Assembly (NCBI GenBank): GCA_963576785.1 | Contig: OY756140.1 | Location: forward strand, 3,534,001 to 3,598,000 | DNA length: 64,000 nucleotides | Direction: 5' to 3' | Source of the DNA: Chlorophyllum brunneum | Lineage: Eukaryota; Basidiomycota; Agaricomycetes; Agaricales; Agaricaceae | Shown here: positions 34,909-46,221 of the stretch, piece by piece | How positions within the stretch are numbered: position 1 is the first letter of the stretch | Layout of the letters: each line of letters opens with the position of its first letter | Position numbers and translations under genes: made by a program | The notes under the pieces: generated by a model | Databases searched by the model: none | Seen by the model: the letters and a program-made list of their open reading frames with translations, nothing else | What the model was told of the DNA's origin: nothing

Positions 34909-36767
34909 TCAAGCATCCGAGGACACCCCGTCACCCGACTCGAAGAGGTCACATAAGACGTCCCCAGAGACAATCATCTGCGAGTACAAATGAGATGACC
35001 ACGACACACCGAAAGGTCAGTGTTGACACTCACCAACACCGCAAGCAGTTTAATAACACTCTCAATTTGGGTGAGGTGTTCAACTTCGCCATTGAGGATA
35101 GTAAAGAAGCAATTGCGTTGTGTGTCATGGCCCATCATATTCTGCTCTGGGTTTCTGAGCACGCCAAAGAGCCAGTGGTCGCCATCAGTGAGGATGAACT
35201 TGAGGACCTTGCATCCATCCGGCCCATAACTGTTGCTGACTGCGGTTTATAAATCACAAAGTCGTTAGTACGCATCTGTTGTATGACTAGCGAAGGAAGC
35301 CACCTACATCGCAGCGCATTCACTGATAATTTGCTTGAGATGTATTATGAGTTTCGACCTGTCAGGGCTTTCTGATTCCTCTGGTGGCACCAATCAGGGA
35401 CAAGATCGTCGTCTCTTGTAATGTCACTCACTGCGAAGCTGTAACCTCTTCACCTCAAAAAGGACAATCTCATATGTGACATTGCAGGTCAGATGATTGC
35501 CCATGTGATCGACCACCGTTCCCAGTTCAGTGACAAGATCTTCGTACTTCGGTACCATAGAGTTTTCGCCTGTGCGACGTTAGTGGGCTGCAAGCTAAGT
35601 TAACCTCTGCACTAACACATCGCAGTCAGCATTCGTTTACCCTCCTTGCCTCTCACAACTTCCCATCTCTTGGGCTCCAGCTCTCGCCTTGCCTTCAGAG
35701 TGACGATAAATCCATCTGCTCGGCCCGACAGGAAATAACGATAGTTTTGGTTTGCCACTTGGGCGATCACCTCAGCAGGTGATTCCTTGGAGGTGAAAGA
35801 GAACAGATTAAGCTCCGGGAAATACCTGGAGCACAGTTCCGGGTTTACGATTTGTAGAAGTAAATTGTATGCAGCGGCTTTAATCACACCAATCTGCTCC
35901 GACTGCCAGCATCGTGAACGTGTCAGTAATCGAATATATGCATTAGACGGTAAGGCACTCACTGGTTGATGAAAGAATTCGCGAAAATGCTTCATCAGTC
36001 GTTCAAACACGTCGTATTCGACGGATGATGGGAAATTAAGATCTTTGGGTGGAAAGACATCTTTGTTCAAGGCCAATCGGGCAAGCAGGCCTTCGGCACC
36101 ACAAGGGTTGTGGATAATCAAGGCCTCCTTGTCGACCAGCTTCTCTCGGTGCGTAATTCTGGAGAAGCTGAGGACCTGTGAAGAACGTTAGTACTATTCG
36201 AACAAGGGGTGTTAAGACCCGCCCGGATATGAAGATCTTTGAAGGACCCCGCTTCGACAAGCTCGAGGAACTCTAAAACTTTCGGGTTTTCTCGGTCTAT
36301 ATAGATGCTGAGAGCGTCCAGGCAATAGGTACGATCGTCCTCCGTGTCGAAAGAGTTGGTCTTCGGTATATGCTCAGAGATCGTCGCCATCAGCTCTTTG
36401 AATTTATGGTCCTCGAGCTTTTTCTTAGCCGAATCTTTCGACCTGTTACTCCAAAACTCCCGAACGAGAGTAACGAGATTCCTTTCACCCGGAAAAGAGG
36501 AATGAGTTTATCCAATACAGTCTGAAATACAACAAGACACTGACCTGACTCCAAGTGCAGAACGGGGGGTTCCTTCTGAGGCTGCTGACAAGGGGCGGGG
36601 CCAGAAGGAGGGGAGGGTCCACTTTGTTCTGCGGATGGGGATGTATCGGGCGTAGATGAAGATTGCAACTTCGACATTGGGGGGTGCGGGGTGGATACTG
36701 AGTTTCTTTCTGGCGTTCCCTCCCTCTTAAGCAGATGGATATTGTGGTCAGCATGCGTTGAATGCAT
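34909..36767 (-). CDS. Second-family (putative PD-(D/E)XK-like) copy 4, intron 1 acceptor damaged
   Basis: Exons: 36767-36545, 36488-36219, 36175-35963, 35902-35617, 35569-35432, 35380-35308, 35235-35034 and 34977-34909. The motifs SGRADGFIV, YEIVLFEVKRLQLR, LKQIISECAAM and LTDGDHWLFGVL are intact. Relative to copy 3, exon 7 is five codons longer and exon 6 one codon shorter. The acceptor of intron 1 reads ttttccGG where copies 3 and 5 have tttccAG, so normal splicing into LVTLVREFW should fail. At the end of exon 7 the usual Trp (LLAVW) is Leu. The gene may be a recent pseudogene or may use another acceptor. Confidence 0.55.
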
Positions 36768-37263
36768 TTCTAGGCTTTGGATATCTATCCACGTTGCTTT
36801 CCAGGCATTTGCCTGCCATCTTCCGATTGCGGTAATGTACTAAGCATATAAGGGCATATATTGCGTCTCTGCAACCGTGCAGTATGCGTCTTTGCTTATC
36901 GGAGGTGCAGTTTCCAGGAGGTTGTGTTCTATGGGTGAGGACAAAATAAAATAACCCAGAGTGGTGACCGAGTGAAGGAGCGAAATTAGTGTGATCGACA
37001 CTTCCGAGTGGTACAATATTGATATCAAACTGACGTCAAACTGCCTTTCAAGCGCTGTGGGCCAGGTGGTTTCCATGTTCTTTTCGGACTGTCAGAACCT
37101 AGATGCCTAAACCAGCTTTAATAAATCTCTGGTCTGGGGCCATTTTTGCAAAAGCATTTCTATTCAATTTTCAGATTCGGAGATCGAGATGTTTCAATAG
37201 TGGATGAGATATGGAAATGAGGCGAGGGCTTCGCAATAGACTATCTATCGATAGCTCAAATAA
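36768..37263. other. Spacer between second-family copy 4 and F-box copy 8
   Basis: It contains the 5' flank of the second-family gene, including tgacgtcaaactgc near 37030, and the 3' flank of the F-box gene. No coding sequence was recognised. Confidence 0.4.
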
Positions 37264-38817
37264 TTACATTTGCAACAATACATACTCTCCATCCTTGCGA
37301 AAAATAAGCCGTCCGGACGCTTCGTCCCAGGCACTCGCATGGCTCACTTTCGGAAATGAGGTTACATGCACTTGAGAATCTACCAAATCCGTTTCCCCGT
37401 CCACACTGTAAGTAATCACATCCAGTGAGCCGTCGTCCCTAACCCGGGTCATGGTCAAAAGCTCTACAGTCCTGCACCGTACCGGAAAGTATTCAATTCG
37501 AAAAGTCCTCACGTTTGGCTGAATTCCAGTGTCGTGAGGTATTTGTATCGCAATGACACCATCCGAGCTCGCCGTAAGAACACAGGAGAAGTAATTGCTG
37601 GTGTACACTCGTGATGTATCCCTTATCAGAGCCGACGACTGAAGAAGGATACGGAATGACTGTTCCAAAATCAGGCCATCGGACCCTATTGGTTTCAAGT
37701 TCAGGATGTTGACATCCTTCCCTGTGATCACGACGAGCCGATTATTTGGTAAAGGAAGAATCTGGGAAGTTGAGTGAAAATTTGCAAGACTTATGAACAG
37801 GCTCACCCTCGCTAGTGAGTCATATTCCCATATGCATGCCCGAGGTGGGATGTCCGAGTACCGATAAACATGGGCCTTAACAACTCTAGAACTTCCCCTC
37901 CCATAAATACATCGCTCGACGACAAATTCCTCTCCTAGTTGCAAATGAAACTTGGCGCAAGGCCCAGGTGTCTGTAAAGTAATGATTTCTTCCGCGACCC
38001 ATACAGCGTCAGGGCCACCGCCTCTCAACTCGAGTTGATAAATACATATCCGACTCGAAGCTTCCGGTAGGTCATTAGTCGACCCAAAACTATAGGAATG
38101 CTGGAACTCACCAAGGGTATGAGCTGTGATCATATTATGAAGCGCGATTCGCAAAAACAGGAATGGTTTTGTGTGATCAATCCAGACAGCAGATGCGGTC
38201 AGCGGGTCCCTTGGTTGGCCATTATTGTCGCAACGCCTTTCGTCAAAAAGAACCTGCCGTGGAAACCCAGGCGTCTCCAAATCAAGCATGTAGACCCGGC
38301 CGTCGACATTGTCGAGTAGCCATCGACCATTTGGAAGAAGGTGAATGTCACCGTGAGATTCGAAATCGAGCTTGAGAGCCTGCCATTGAAACCCGGCCCG
38401 ATTCAATTCGCGCATTCTTTGTCGGCTCTGGAGGCGCTTCATGACTTTGCGCTCCAGCTCCTCAGTAGTGTAGGCCTCCATCGGCTGTTCAACTAGTGGT
38501 GTTCCGGAAGATAATGACAGTTCCAGCACTTTTGACTGCCATAGCAGAGGCGATTTTGTCATTGCGTACATTCGTCGACATGTCTAAAAACATGTGAGGG
38601 TTTGACCGGAGTCACAAACAATAAGAAGCAGTTTACTCACAAACCGGACTGCCAGTAGTTCTCTCGGATTTAAGCAGTACAACACTTCAAAGAAAATATC
38701 GTCTGGAAGAGATGGCAGGCGTTCTTGCGAGACAAGACATTTAAGCCAGTATATTCGACGCAATAGTGAAAAACCGTAGAGGGCTGCGGGAAAGAAGATT
38801 GAGGACAATGTCAACAT
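37264..38817 (-). CDS. F-box protein with beta-rich C-terminal domain, copy 8 (open; family reference)
   Basis: Exons 38641-38817, 38112-38583, 37807-38060 and 37264-37761 give 466 aa. Residues 1-20 (MLTLSSIFFPAALYGFSLL) are hydrophobic, a possible membrane anchor or signal-like helix. Residues about 34-80 are the F-box, LPSLPDDIFFEVLYCLNPRE then LLAVRF-TCRRMYAMTKS, which binds Skp1 in SCF ubiquitin ligases. After EAYTTEELERKVMK comes a series of strand-turn units: GRWLLDNVDGRVYMLDL, SSRICIYQLEL, RLVVITGKDVNILNL, FSCVLTASSDGVIAIQIP, LDVITYSVDGETDLVDSQVH, ASAWDEASGRLIFRKDGEYV. This spacing suggests a beta-propeller that selects substrates (inference). Introns 2 (51 bases) and 3 (45 bases) are in frame and free of stops. 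The copy at 55435-56988 encodes the same protein. Confidence 0.9.
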
Positions 38818-39735
38818 CGCAAACGGGCGCTCAATCATGTACGAAGTCGAGGGTCATGTCCCGTGACTAAAGTGACTTTTCTCCACCATGGGGTAAACTC
38901 AGAATCTTTATTCTTCACCAGAGCATGGGCAGTCAATACATGAGACTGGTCTAAATTTATCGTATATCCTCGAGATTCTTTCGCTTTTCCCCATGTTCTA
39001 CCAGTTTCAAATCGGAGACGATGAAACCGATTGCAGTGACACTACACGAGGATGGCCATGAGGCTAAGGTGATGGTTGTTCAGGTCTTCATATGTTTTTA
39101 GGCCAACTGAAGTGAGCATTGGCACATACACTCAATGACGCAGGAGAACCGTATCAGTGCCCGAAAAAAGCACTACGAAAAGGGTCCAAGTGATGCTGGT
39201 GATGCGTCGTGTCCATGGCCTCGACGCGTGTTTGCCAGTGCATCGACACGGAAGTAATGAAAACTTGAGTGCTTTGAGCGGCGTGTCTCCACGAGCCCAG
39301 TGTCTTTGTGAAAATTCTCGATAACAGGCGACCTTTATGTTCGCTTCAACTAAGCGAAGTGATGGGATTGGGTATGATGAGCGTTGAAGTTATCCTCATA
39401 CATCATGCGGGGATTGGCGCTCAAGTTTTCGCCTCCATCCTCATCGTTTCCCGTGTCCACAATGAGTATTGTCCCAATTGATTCACACGCGACTCGGCTT
39501 ATGATTGATTCAGTGGGCTGTCAGATGCCTACCAGTTTTATCGAGGCACTCAACGCACTTTGTTTGCAAAGGCATTCCTGTTGTCAACCCTCAGATTTGG
39601 AGATCGAGACGTTTCAAAGGTCGATGAGATCAGAGTGATCGTGATAGGAGGCGTTGCTGGTTGCGCCGATGTCAACCGGCATGCTGAAATGAGGACTTCG
39701 AAATGGTAGTGTCTATCTATCGTTAGCTTGGAGGG
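38818..39735. other. Spacer with short carboxypeptidase relic
   Basis: It is nearly identical to 56989-57899 over most of its length and similar to 19779-20679. The carboxypeptidase-like piece (+) is at about 39425-39500. The frame at 39384-39638 has no family motif. No gene. Confidence 0.45.
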
Positions 39736-41279
39736 TTACATTTGCAACAGCACATAGCCTCCATCCTTGCGCAAAATCAGCCGTCCAGACACTTCATCCC
39801 ACGCCCTGGCATGGCTCACTGTAGGGAATACCGCTACATGAACTTGAGAATCCACCAAATCCGTTTCTCCGTCCACACTGTAGGTAATAACATCTAGCGA
39901 AGAGTCGTCCCAGAGCCTGGTCATGAGCGAAGATTCTACAGTCCTGGATTGTGCCGGAAAGTTTTCAACTCGAAAGGTTTTCACGTTTGGTCCAATTCTA
40001 GTGTCGTGGGGTATTCGTATCGCATTGACACCATCTGGACTTGCTGTAACAACACAGGAGAAGTGGTCGTTTGACGCAGACTCTTGACGTGTCCGATATT
40101 AGTGTGGGTAAGCGGAGAAGGATATGGAATGTCGGTTCCACAACCAGGCCATCGGATCCTATTGGTTTCAAGTTCAGGATGTCGATGTGCATCCCAGTGA
40201 CCATAATGAGCCAATCGTTTGGAAGAGGAAGAATCTGTGAAGTTTAGTGAAAAACTGCAATGGTTGTGAAAAGGCTCACCCTCGCCGGTGGATCGTATTC
40301 CCATATGCATAGCCTAGGTTGGGCGTCCGAGTACCGAAAAATGTGGACCTTGAACACCTTAGAATCTCCCGTCCCATAAATACATCGCTCGAGGACAATT
40401 TGCTCCCCTAGCTGCAACAGAAGAGGGCCTGGGAGCCTGTAAAGTAACAATTTCTTTCGCGACCCATGTAGCGTCAGGACCACGGCCCATCAATTCGAGC
40501 TGATAGATACATATCCGACTCGAATCTTACGGTGGGTCATTAGTCGACCCGGAAATTATAGAAATGCTCAAGCTCACCGAGGTCATCTGCTGTTGCATTG
40601 TTATGAAGTGCGCTTCGCAAAGAAAGAAAGGGCTTTGTGTGATCAATCCAAATAGCAGATGCAGTCAGTGGGTCTATCAGCTCGCCATTATACTTGTAAC
40701 GCCTTTCATCAAAAAGGACTTGTCGTGGAGACCCAGGTGTGTCCAAATCAAGCGCGTAGACATAGCCCTTGATATTGTCGAGTAGCCATCGACCATTTGG
40801 AAGAAGGTGGAAGTCGCCCCGGGACCAGAAATCAGGTTTGACTACACACCACTGAAATCTGGCGGGATCCAATTCGCGCATTCATTGGCGAATCTGGAGA
40901 CGCTTGATGACCTCGCATTCCAGCTCCTCAGACGTGTAGGCCTCCATCGGCTGTTCGAGCAGGGGTGTTCCAGAAGACGATGGCAGCTCCAGAACTTTTG
41001 ATTCCCACAGCAGGGGTGATTTCGTTATTGTGTACATTCATCGGCATGTCTAAAGGCACGGGATATTTTAGCTGGGGCCACGAATGTTGAGAAGCAGCTT
41101 ACAGGCCGGACTGCCAGTAAATCGCTCGGATCCAAGTGGCATAATACTTCAAATAGAATCTCCTCCGGAAGAGATGATAGAGGTTCTTGCAAGACAACAC
41201 ATTTAAGCCAGGACATTCGTCGCAATAATGAGGAAACGTAGAGGGCTGGCAGGAGAAGAATCCAGGACAGTGTCAACAT
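39736..41279 (-). pseudogene. F-box gene copy 9, multiply broken
   Basis: Exons by position: 41103-41279, 40578-41049, 40280-40525 and 39736-40234. Lesions are a TGA at 40882-40884 in exon 2 (CAA TGA ATG where sisters have CGA), an 8-base deletion in exon 3 near 40420, and a 1-base insertion in exon 4 near 40070 (gtcgtttgac against gtcgttgac). The F-box end RF is RP. Exon 4 looks like copy 3 in its first half and copy 4 in its second half. The exon 2 stop is shared with the copy at 57900-59358, so it predates the 18-kb duplication. Confidence 0.88.
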
Positions 41280-41339
41280 ACAAACTGAGCGCTCTGAAGC
41301 CGAACAGTGGTATCCCGTGACCAAAACGGACAGGGTAGA

Positions 41340-41760
41340 ATTGGAATCCCTATCCTACTCACGAAGGCGTGAATAGACAGCATGGCCGACGTCCAACCTG
41401 GGACCAGTTCTGGGTGGCGAATATCCTCGGGACTATTTCACAAATGCTCTCTCCCCATAAAGTTCAAGTAGCCCACATCCATTCGACCCGTCAGCACTCG
41501 GGACTAAAACCCTCCCCGAGAACAATCCCAGAGCAGAACAATTCTGCCAATTCCGATAATAGTTTAACTTGCCAGCTGCGCAGGTAGAATCAGTCCTGCA
41601 CGACCCAGGGCGCCGGGGGACGGGTTCGATGAATATGCAGTACATTGCCTTCTTGATTCGATTCAGATAAGGACCTGCCGTGAACTGGCATACAGGGTGT
41701 TTATATGTAGATAGAATTGTCAAGCAGGGAGCAACTTGATTCCATCGTCATGCCAGTTCC
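41340..41760 (-). pseudogene. LRR-like gene relic
   Basis: On the - strand one frame contains the equivalents of the C-terminal end seen at 45600-46035 (here GCGLLELYGERAFVK), interrupted relative to it. It occupies the usual place 5' of an F-box gene. Only positional and short-motif support. Confidence 0.35.
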
Positions 41761-41785
41761 TCAGAAGAATCCAATAACCAGAAGA

Positions 41786-43314
41786 TTACATCTGCAACAA
41801 TACATAGCCTCCGTTTTTGCACAGGATAAGCCGTCCAGACGCTTCATCGCAGGCACTGACATCGCTCACTTCTGGGAAAGGTGCTACATGCACTTGAGAG
41901 TCCACCAGGTCTGTTTCCCCATCCACATTGTAGGTAATGACGTCCAACGAGGAGTCGTCCCGCACCCGTGTCATGAGCGAAAATTCCACGGTTCCAGACT
42001 GTGTTGGGAAATTTTCGACTCGGAAGGTCTTCACGTTAGACCGAATTCCAGCGTCGTGGGGTATTCGTATCGCATAGACACCATCGGGGTTTGCTGCAAC
42101 TACACAGGAGAAGCGGTCATTGACATAGACTCTTGACATGTTTGCCAATAGTGGGGGCGAGTGAAGAAGAATACGGAATGACTGTTCCACAACCAGGCCA
42201 TCGGACCCTATTGGTTTCAAATTGAGGATGTCGACATGCGTCTGGGTGACTACGGCGAGTCGATCATTTGGCAAAGGAAGGACCTGGGAATTTTAGTGAA
42301 AACATGCGATGGTAATGAATAAGCTCACCCTCGCTCGCTCATTATATTCCCACATGCAAAACTGAAGTTGGATATCTGAGTACCGGAAAACGTGAACCTT
42401 GAAAACCCTGGAATCTCCCTTCCCATAAATACATCGCTCAGCGACAAAGTCCTCCCCTAGTTGGAACAGAAACTTAGCACAACGCCCAGGAGTCTGTATA
42501 GTGATGACTTCTTCTGCGATCCATGCAGCATCAGGGCCATGGCCTTTCAACTCGAGCTGGTAGATACATATCCGACTCGAATCTTCGGGGGTCGTTAGTT
42601 GACCTAGAAGCCACATAGATGCTTACACTCACCGAGGTCACTAGCTGATGGAGCGCGATTCGCAAAGGCAGGAATGGTTTTGTGTGGTCAATCCAGATGG
42701 CAGATGCGGTCAGCGGGTCCGTGACTTGACCATTATTCCTATAGCGCCTTTTGTCAAAGAGAACCTGGCGTGGAAACCCAGGTGTCTCCAAATCAAGCAC
42801 GTAGACGTAACCCTCGACATTGTCGAGTAGCCATCAACCATTCGGAAGAAGGTGAAAATCACCATGAGACTCGAAGTGGAGCCTGACAACCTGCCATTGA
42901 AACCTGGCTGGATCCAATTCGTGCATTCGTTGATGAGTGTGAAGACGCTTGATGACCTCGCGCTCCAGCTCCTCGGACGTGTAAGCCTCCATCGGCTGTT
43001 CGAGTAGTGGTATTCCGGAAGATAAAGACAGGTCCAGCACCTTTGACTGCCATAGTAGAGGTGAATTCGTCACGGCGTACACTCTTCTGCATGTCTAAAA
43101 GCAGGGCTTAGGCAGAGCCAAAAATATTTTAAAGCGGCGTACTCACAAACCGGACTGCCAGTAAATCTGTCGAATCCAGATGGTACAATACTTCAAAGAA
43201 AATCTCATCTGGGAGAGACGGTAGAGTTTGTTGGTAGACAAGGGATTTAAGCCATGATATTGGCAATAATACCGAGAGCGCTGGTGGAAAGAAAATTGAG
43301 GATGGTGTCAACAT
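41786..43314 (-). pseudogene. F-box gene copy 10, broken
   Basis: Exons 43147-43314, 42633-43094, 42329-42582 and 41786-42283. In exon 2 the Arg codon of NGRWLL is TGA (about 42834-42836), and a 10-base deletion near 42650 removes part of the codons before intron 2. Exons 1, 3 and 4 are open. Subtype as copy 5 (LPSLPDEIFFEVLYHLDSTD). The unit 2 counterpart (59873-61420) is broken at a different place, so the two were inactivated independently. Confidence 0.87.
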
Positions 43315-43580
43315 CTCCTTGGCGCTAAAATGATTTACGGTGCTAACGGTCATATCTCGTGACTAGAGCGCCATTCATCGATCATCGGGCTTGCTTATCT
43401 CAGCGAATGCGAGAGCTACGGAGAACGTTACAACGAAGATTACCCATTCTTCACATGTTCTCACTATGTCCCCCTGCTTTCAATGCTCCCGATACGACGA
43501 CAGGAGCAGCAAACCACCCTCCTAAATGGGCATACGGATCACATAAATAGAAACACACCACGAAAATAGGGAATTGGCTG
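43315..43580. other. Spacer 5' of copy 10
   Basis: It matches 61.42-61.69 kb and, in part, 27.88-28.06 kb. It marks the point where the 3.7-kb insert at 24.2-27.9 kb is absent from unit 1. No gene. Confidence 0.4.
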
Positions 43581-43925
43581 ACTGGAAGAAGCGACATAGG
43601 ATGTCCCCGGAAACCACCACCTGCGATTACGATGAGGTGGTAGCAGCAACACTGAAACGTTGGTTTAATAACATCCTCAGTTTGGGGCTATCGAGGATGG
43701 CAAAGAAGCAATTGCACTGGGTGTCATGACCGATCACATTCTTCTCCGGGTTTTTGAGCATGCCAAAGAGCCACTGGTCACTATTTGTAAGGATAATTTT
43801 CAGGATGATGCATTTGTCGGGTCCACAGCTATGGATGGGTGCGGTTAAATCACAAAAGTGCTGGTAATCATGTGGTTTTGACTAGTGGGGAAGCCACCTA
43901 CATCGCAGCACATTCGCTGATGGTT
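43581..43925 (-). pseudogene. Second-family relic (exons 6-8 only)
   Basis: Pieces of exon 8 (about 43581-43620), exon 7 (about 43655-43850, decayed, still aligning over the LTDGDQWLFGVL and RNCFF parts) and the end of exon 6 (about 43900-43925) are present; everything upstream is gone. A matching relic lies at 61689-62040. It lies directly 3' of the F-box copy at 43985. Confidence 0.7.
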
Positions 43926-43984
43926 TGCTAATATGGATATGAGGCGAGGGTTTGCAATAGATTATCCATCGATAGCTCAAACAA

Positions 43985-45494
43985 CTACATTTGTAACAAT
44001 ACATACCCTCCATCCTTGCGCAGGACAAGCCGCCCAGACGCTTCATCCCAGGCACTGGCATGGCTCACTTTCGGAAATGAGGTTACATGCACTTGAGAAT
44101 CTACCAAATCCGTTTCTCCGTCCACATTGTAAGTAATCACATCCAGTGAGCCGTCGTCCCTCACCCGGGTCATGGTCGAAAGCTCTACAGTCCTGCACCG
44201 TACAGGGAAGTTTTCAACTCGAAAAGTCCTCATGTTTGGCGGAATTCCAGTGTCGTGGGGTATTTGTATCGCAATGACTCCATCTGAGCTCGCCGTAAGA
44301 ACATGAGAGAGGTAGTCATTGGTGTACACTCGTGAGATATCCGCTATGAAGGCCGGGGACTGGAGAGGGACACGGAATGACTGCTCCAAAGCTAGGCCAT
44401 CGGACCCTACTGGTTTCAAGTTTAGGATGTTGATATCCTTCCCCGTGATCACGACGAGCCGATCATTTGACAAAGGCAGAATCTGGAAAACTTAGCGAAA
44501 GTCTTCTAGTTATGAAGAAGCTCACCCTTGCTGGTGGATCATATTCCCAAACACATAGCCGAGGTTGGACATCCGAGTACCGAAAAACATGTGCCTTCGT
44601 AACGCTAGAATCTCCCCTCTCATAAATACATCGTTCAACGACAAGTTCCTCCCCTAGCTGCAACAGAAACTTGGCGCAACCAGGAGTTCGCATGGTAGCG
44701 ACTTCTTCCGCGACCCACACAGCGTCAGGGCCACGGCCTTTCAACTCGAGCTGGTAGATACATATCCGGCTCGAATCTTACGGTGGGTGGTTGGTCAAAC
44801 GGAAGACTACAGCACACTCAAACTTACCAAGGTTATGAGCCGTGCCGATATTATGAAGTGCGATACGCAAAGACAGGAATGGCTTTGTGTGATCAATCCA
44901 AATAGCAGACGCGGCCAGTGGGTCCGTTGGTTGGCCATTGTTCTTATATCGCCTTGCGTCAAAGAGAACCTGCCGTGGAAACCCGGGCGTGTCCAAATCA
45001 AGCATGTAGGCGTAACCCCTGACATTGTCGAGTAGCCATCGACCATTTGGAAGAAGGTGAATGTCACCATGAGACTCGAAATCGAACTTGAGAGCCTGCC
45101 ATTGAAACCTGGCTGGATCCAATTCGCGCATTCGTTGGCGAGTGTGAAGACGCTTCATGACCTCGCGCTCCAGTTCCTCAGTAGTATAGGCCTCCATCGG
45201 CTGTTCGAGCAGTGGGGTTCCAGAAGATAGCGACAGCTCCAGCACTTTTGACTGCCATAGCAGAGGTGATTTTGTTATTGCGTACATTCGTCGACACGTC
45301 TAAAAGTACAGCAAGGTTTAGCAGAGGCCACGAATATTGAGAAGCGGCTTACTTACAAACCGGACTGCCAGTAAATCTCTCGAATCCAAACGGTACAATA
45401 CTTCAAATAAGGTGTCATCTGGAAGAGACAGAAGAGCTTCTTGCGTGAAAAGGCATTTGAGCCACGATGTTCGTCGCAATAGTGAAAAAAACAT
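43985..45494 (-). CDS. F-box protein, copy 11 (open, shortened N-terminus)
   Basis: Exons 45357-45494, 44828-45299, 44526-44776 and 43985-44482 give 452 aa. A 1-base insertion in a T run of exon 1 puts the usual upstream ATG out of frame. The same run, however, creates ATG TTT TTT TCA in the correct frame, so translation could start at MFFSLLRRTSWLK. The product would then lack most of the hydrophobic N-terminus but keep the F-box (LLSLPDD...). Exons 2-4 have no lesion. The sister copy at 62093-63602 has the same change. Confidence 0.75.
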
Positions 45495-45599
45495 TGAGGG
45501 CCGTCGGGAGGCAAGTACAGGACAATATCAATATCATGAACTGGGCGCCATGATTTGCGAAGTCAGAAGGTCATGTCCCGTGACCAAAACGGGTTTTCC

Positions 45600-46035
45600 G
45601 ACAATTGGGGTAAAGTCCCTATTCACGAAGGACGTAAGCCAGTATGGCGGAAGTCCAACTTGAGAGTACTTTTAATTTCGTATATGTCCTTAGGACTCCC
45701 CCACAAATGTCTTCTCTCCATCAAGTTCAAGTAGCTCATACCCTTTAGGTCCGCCAGTACACGGAATTGGCCAGTGAGACCCCCCCAAGATCGCTTGGCG
45801 TGCTCTTGGATTTCCAACGTGTGCAACCTGGGACAGCCGTCAGCGAGCGAACATGAGATCTCAACTTCTGCCAACTCCGATAGTTGAGTCGTTCGCCACC
45901 TGCACGACCCGACGCGCTAGGGGGCGGGTTCGATGAAAAATGCAGTATCTTGAGGTTTCGAAACCAAACGGTGAAGTGGCATATGGAGATAAAACCCCGA
46001 TATCCTGACACCTGTATACAGATAGAATTTATCAC
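45600..46035 (-). pseudogene. LRR-like gene relic (best preserved)
   Basis: One - strand frame reads QLSELAEVEISCSLADGCP and then RLHTLEIQEHAKRSW, followed by VLADLKGMSYLNLMERRH and DIYEIKSTLKLDF, ending at a stop near 45600. The spacing of Leu (LxxLxxVEI, RLHTLEI) is that of a leucine-rich repeat, as in the 3' parts of many fungal F-box/LRR genes. The upstream part is in other frames (NYRSWQKLRSHVRSL is an alternative reading). There is no start and no F-box. I infer that a third gene type was once part of each module. Confidence 0.45.
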
Positions 46036-46221
46036 GCAGGGAGCGACTAGATTTCATCGTCCCGCCAGTTCCTCAGATTTTCCTACTGTGTCACCCCGCT
46101 TTCCCGGATATACGTACGTCCGATGTGGTAAGAGGAATATACGATTCAGTGGCAAAAATATAACACGGGCATGAGGATCACATAAATACAAGCACACCAC
46201 GACCTTCCACCTGCCGTTCGC

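Larger units (their letters stand above)
33500..39590. repeat. Near-identical block, copy in unit 1
   Basis: From exon 2 of the F-box copy at 32577-34122 through the second-family gene, the F-box gene 37264-38817 and most of the following spacer, this block matches 51671-57761 at a constant offset of 18171 bases with only scattered single-base differences (for example gggcgagacc against gggccagacc near 34412 and 52583). Flanking parts of the units are clearly more diverged. Confidence 0.9.
27880..46150. repeat. Tandem segmental duplication, unit 1 (about 18.2 kb)
   Basis: In + coordinates it holds: second-family copy, F-box, carboxypeptidase relic, F-box, LRR-like relic, second-family copy, F-box, carboxypeptidase relic, F-box, LRR-like relic, F-box, short second-family relic, F-box, LRR-like relic. 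The same order recurs in unit 2 with offsets between 18061 and 18187 bases, and small local indels account for the differences. The left edge is approximate. Confidence 0.9.
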
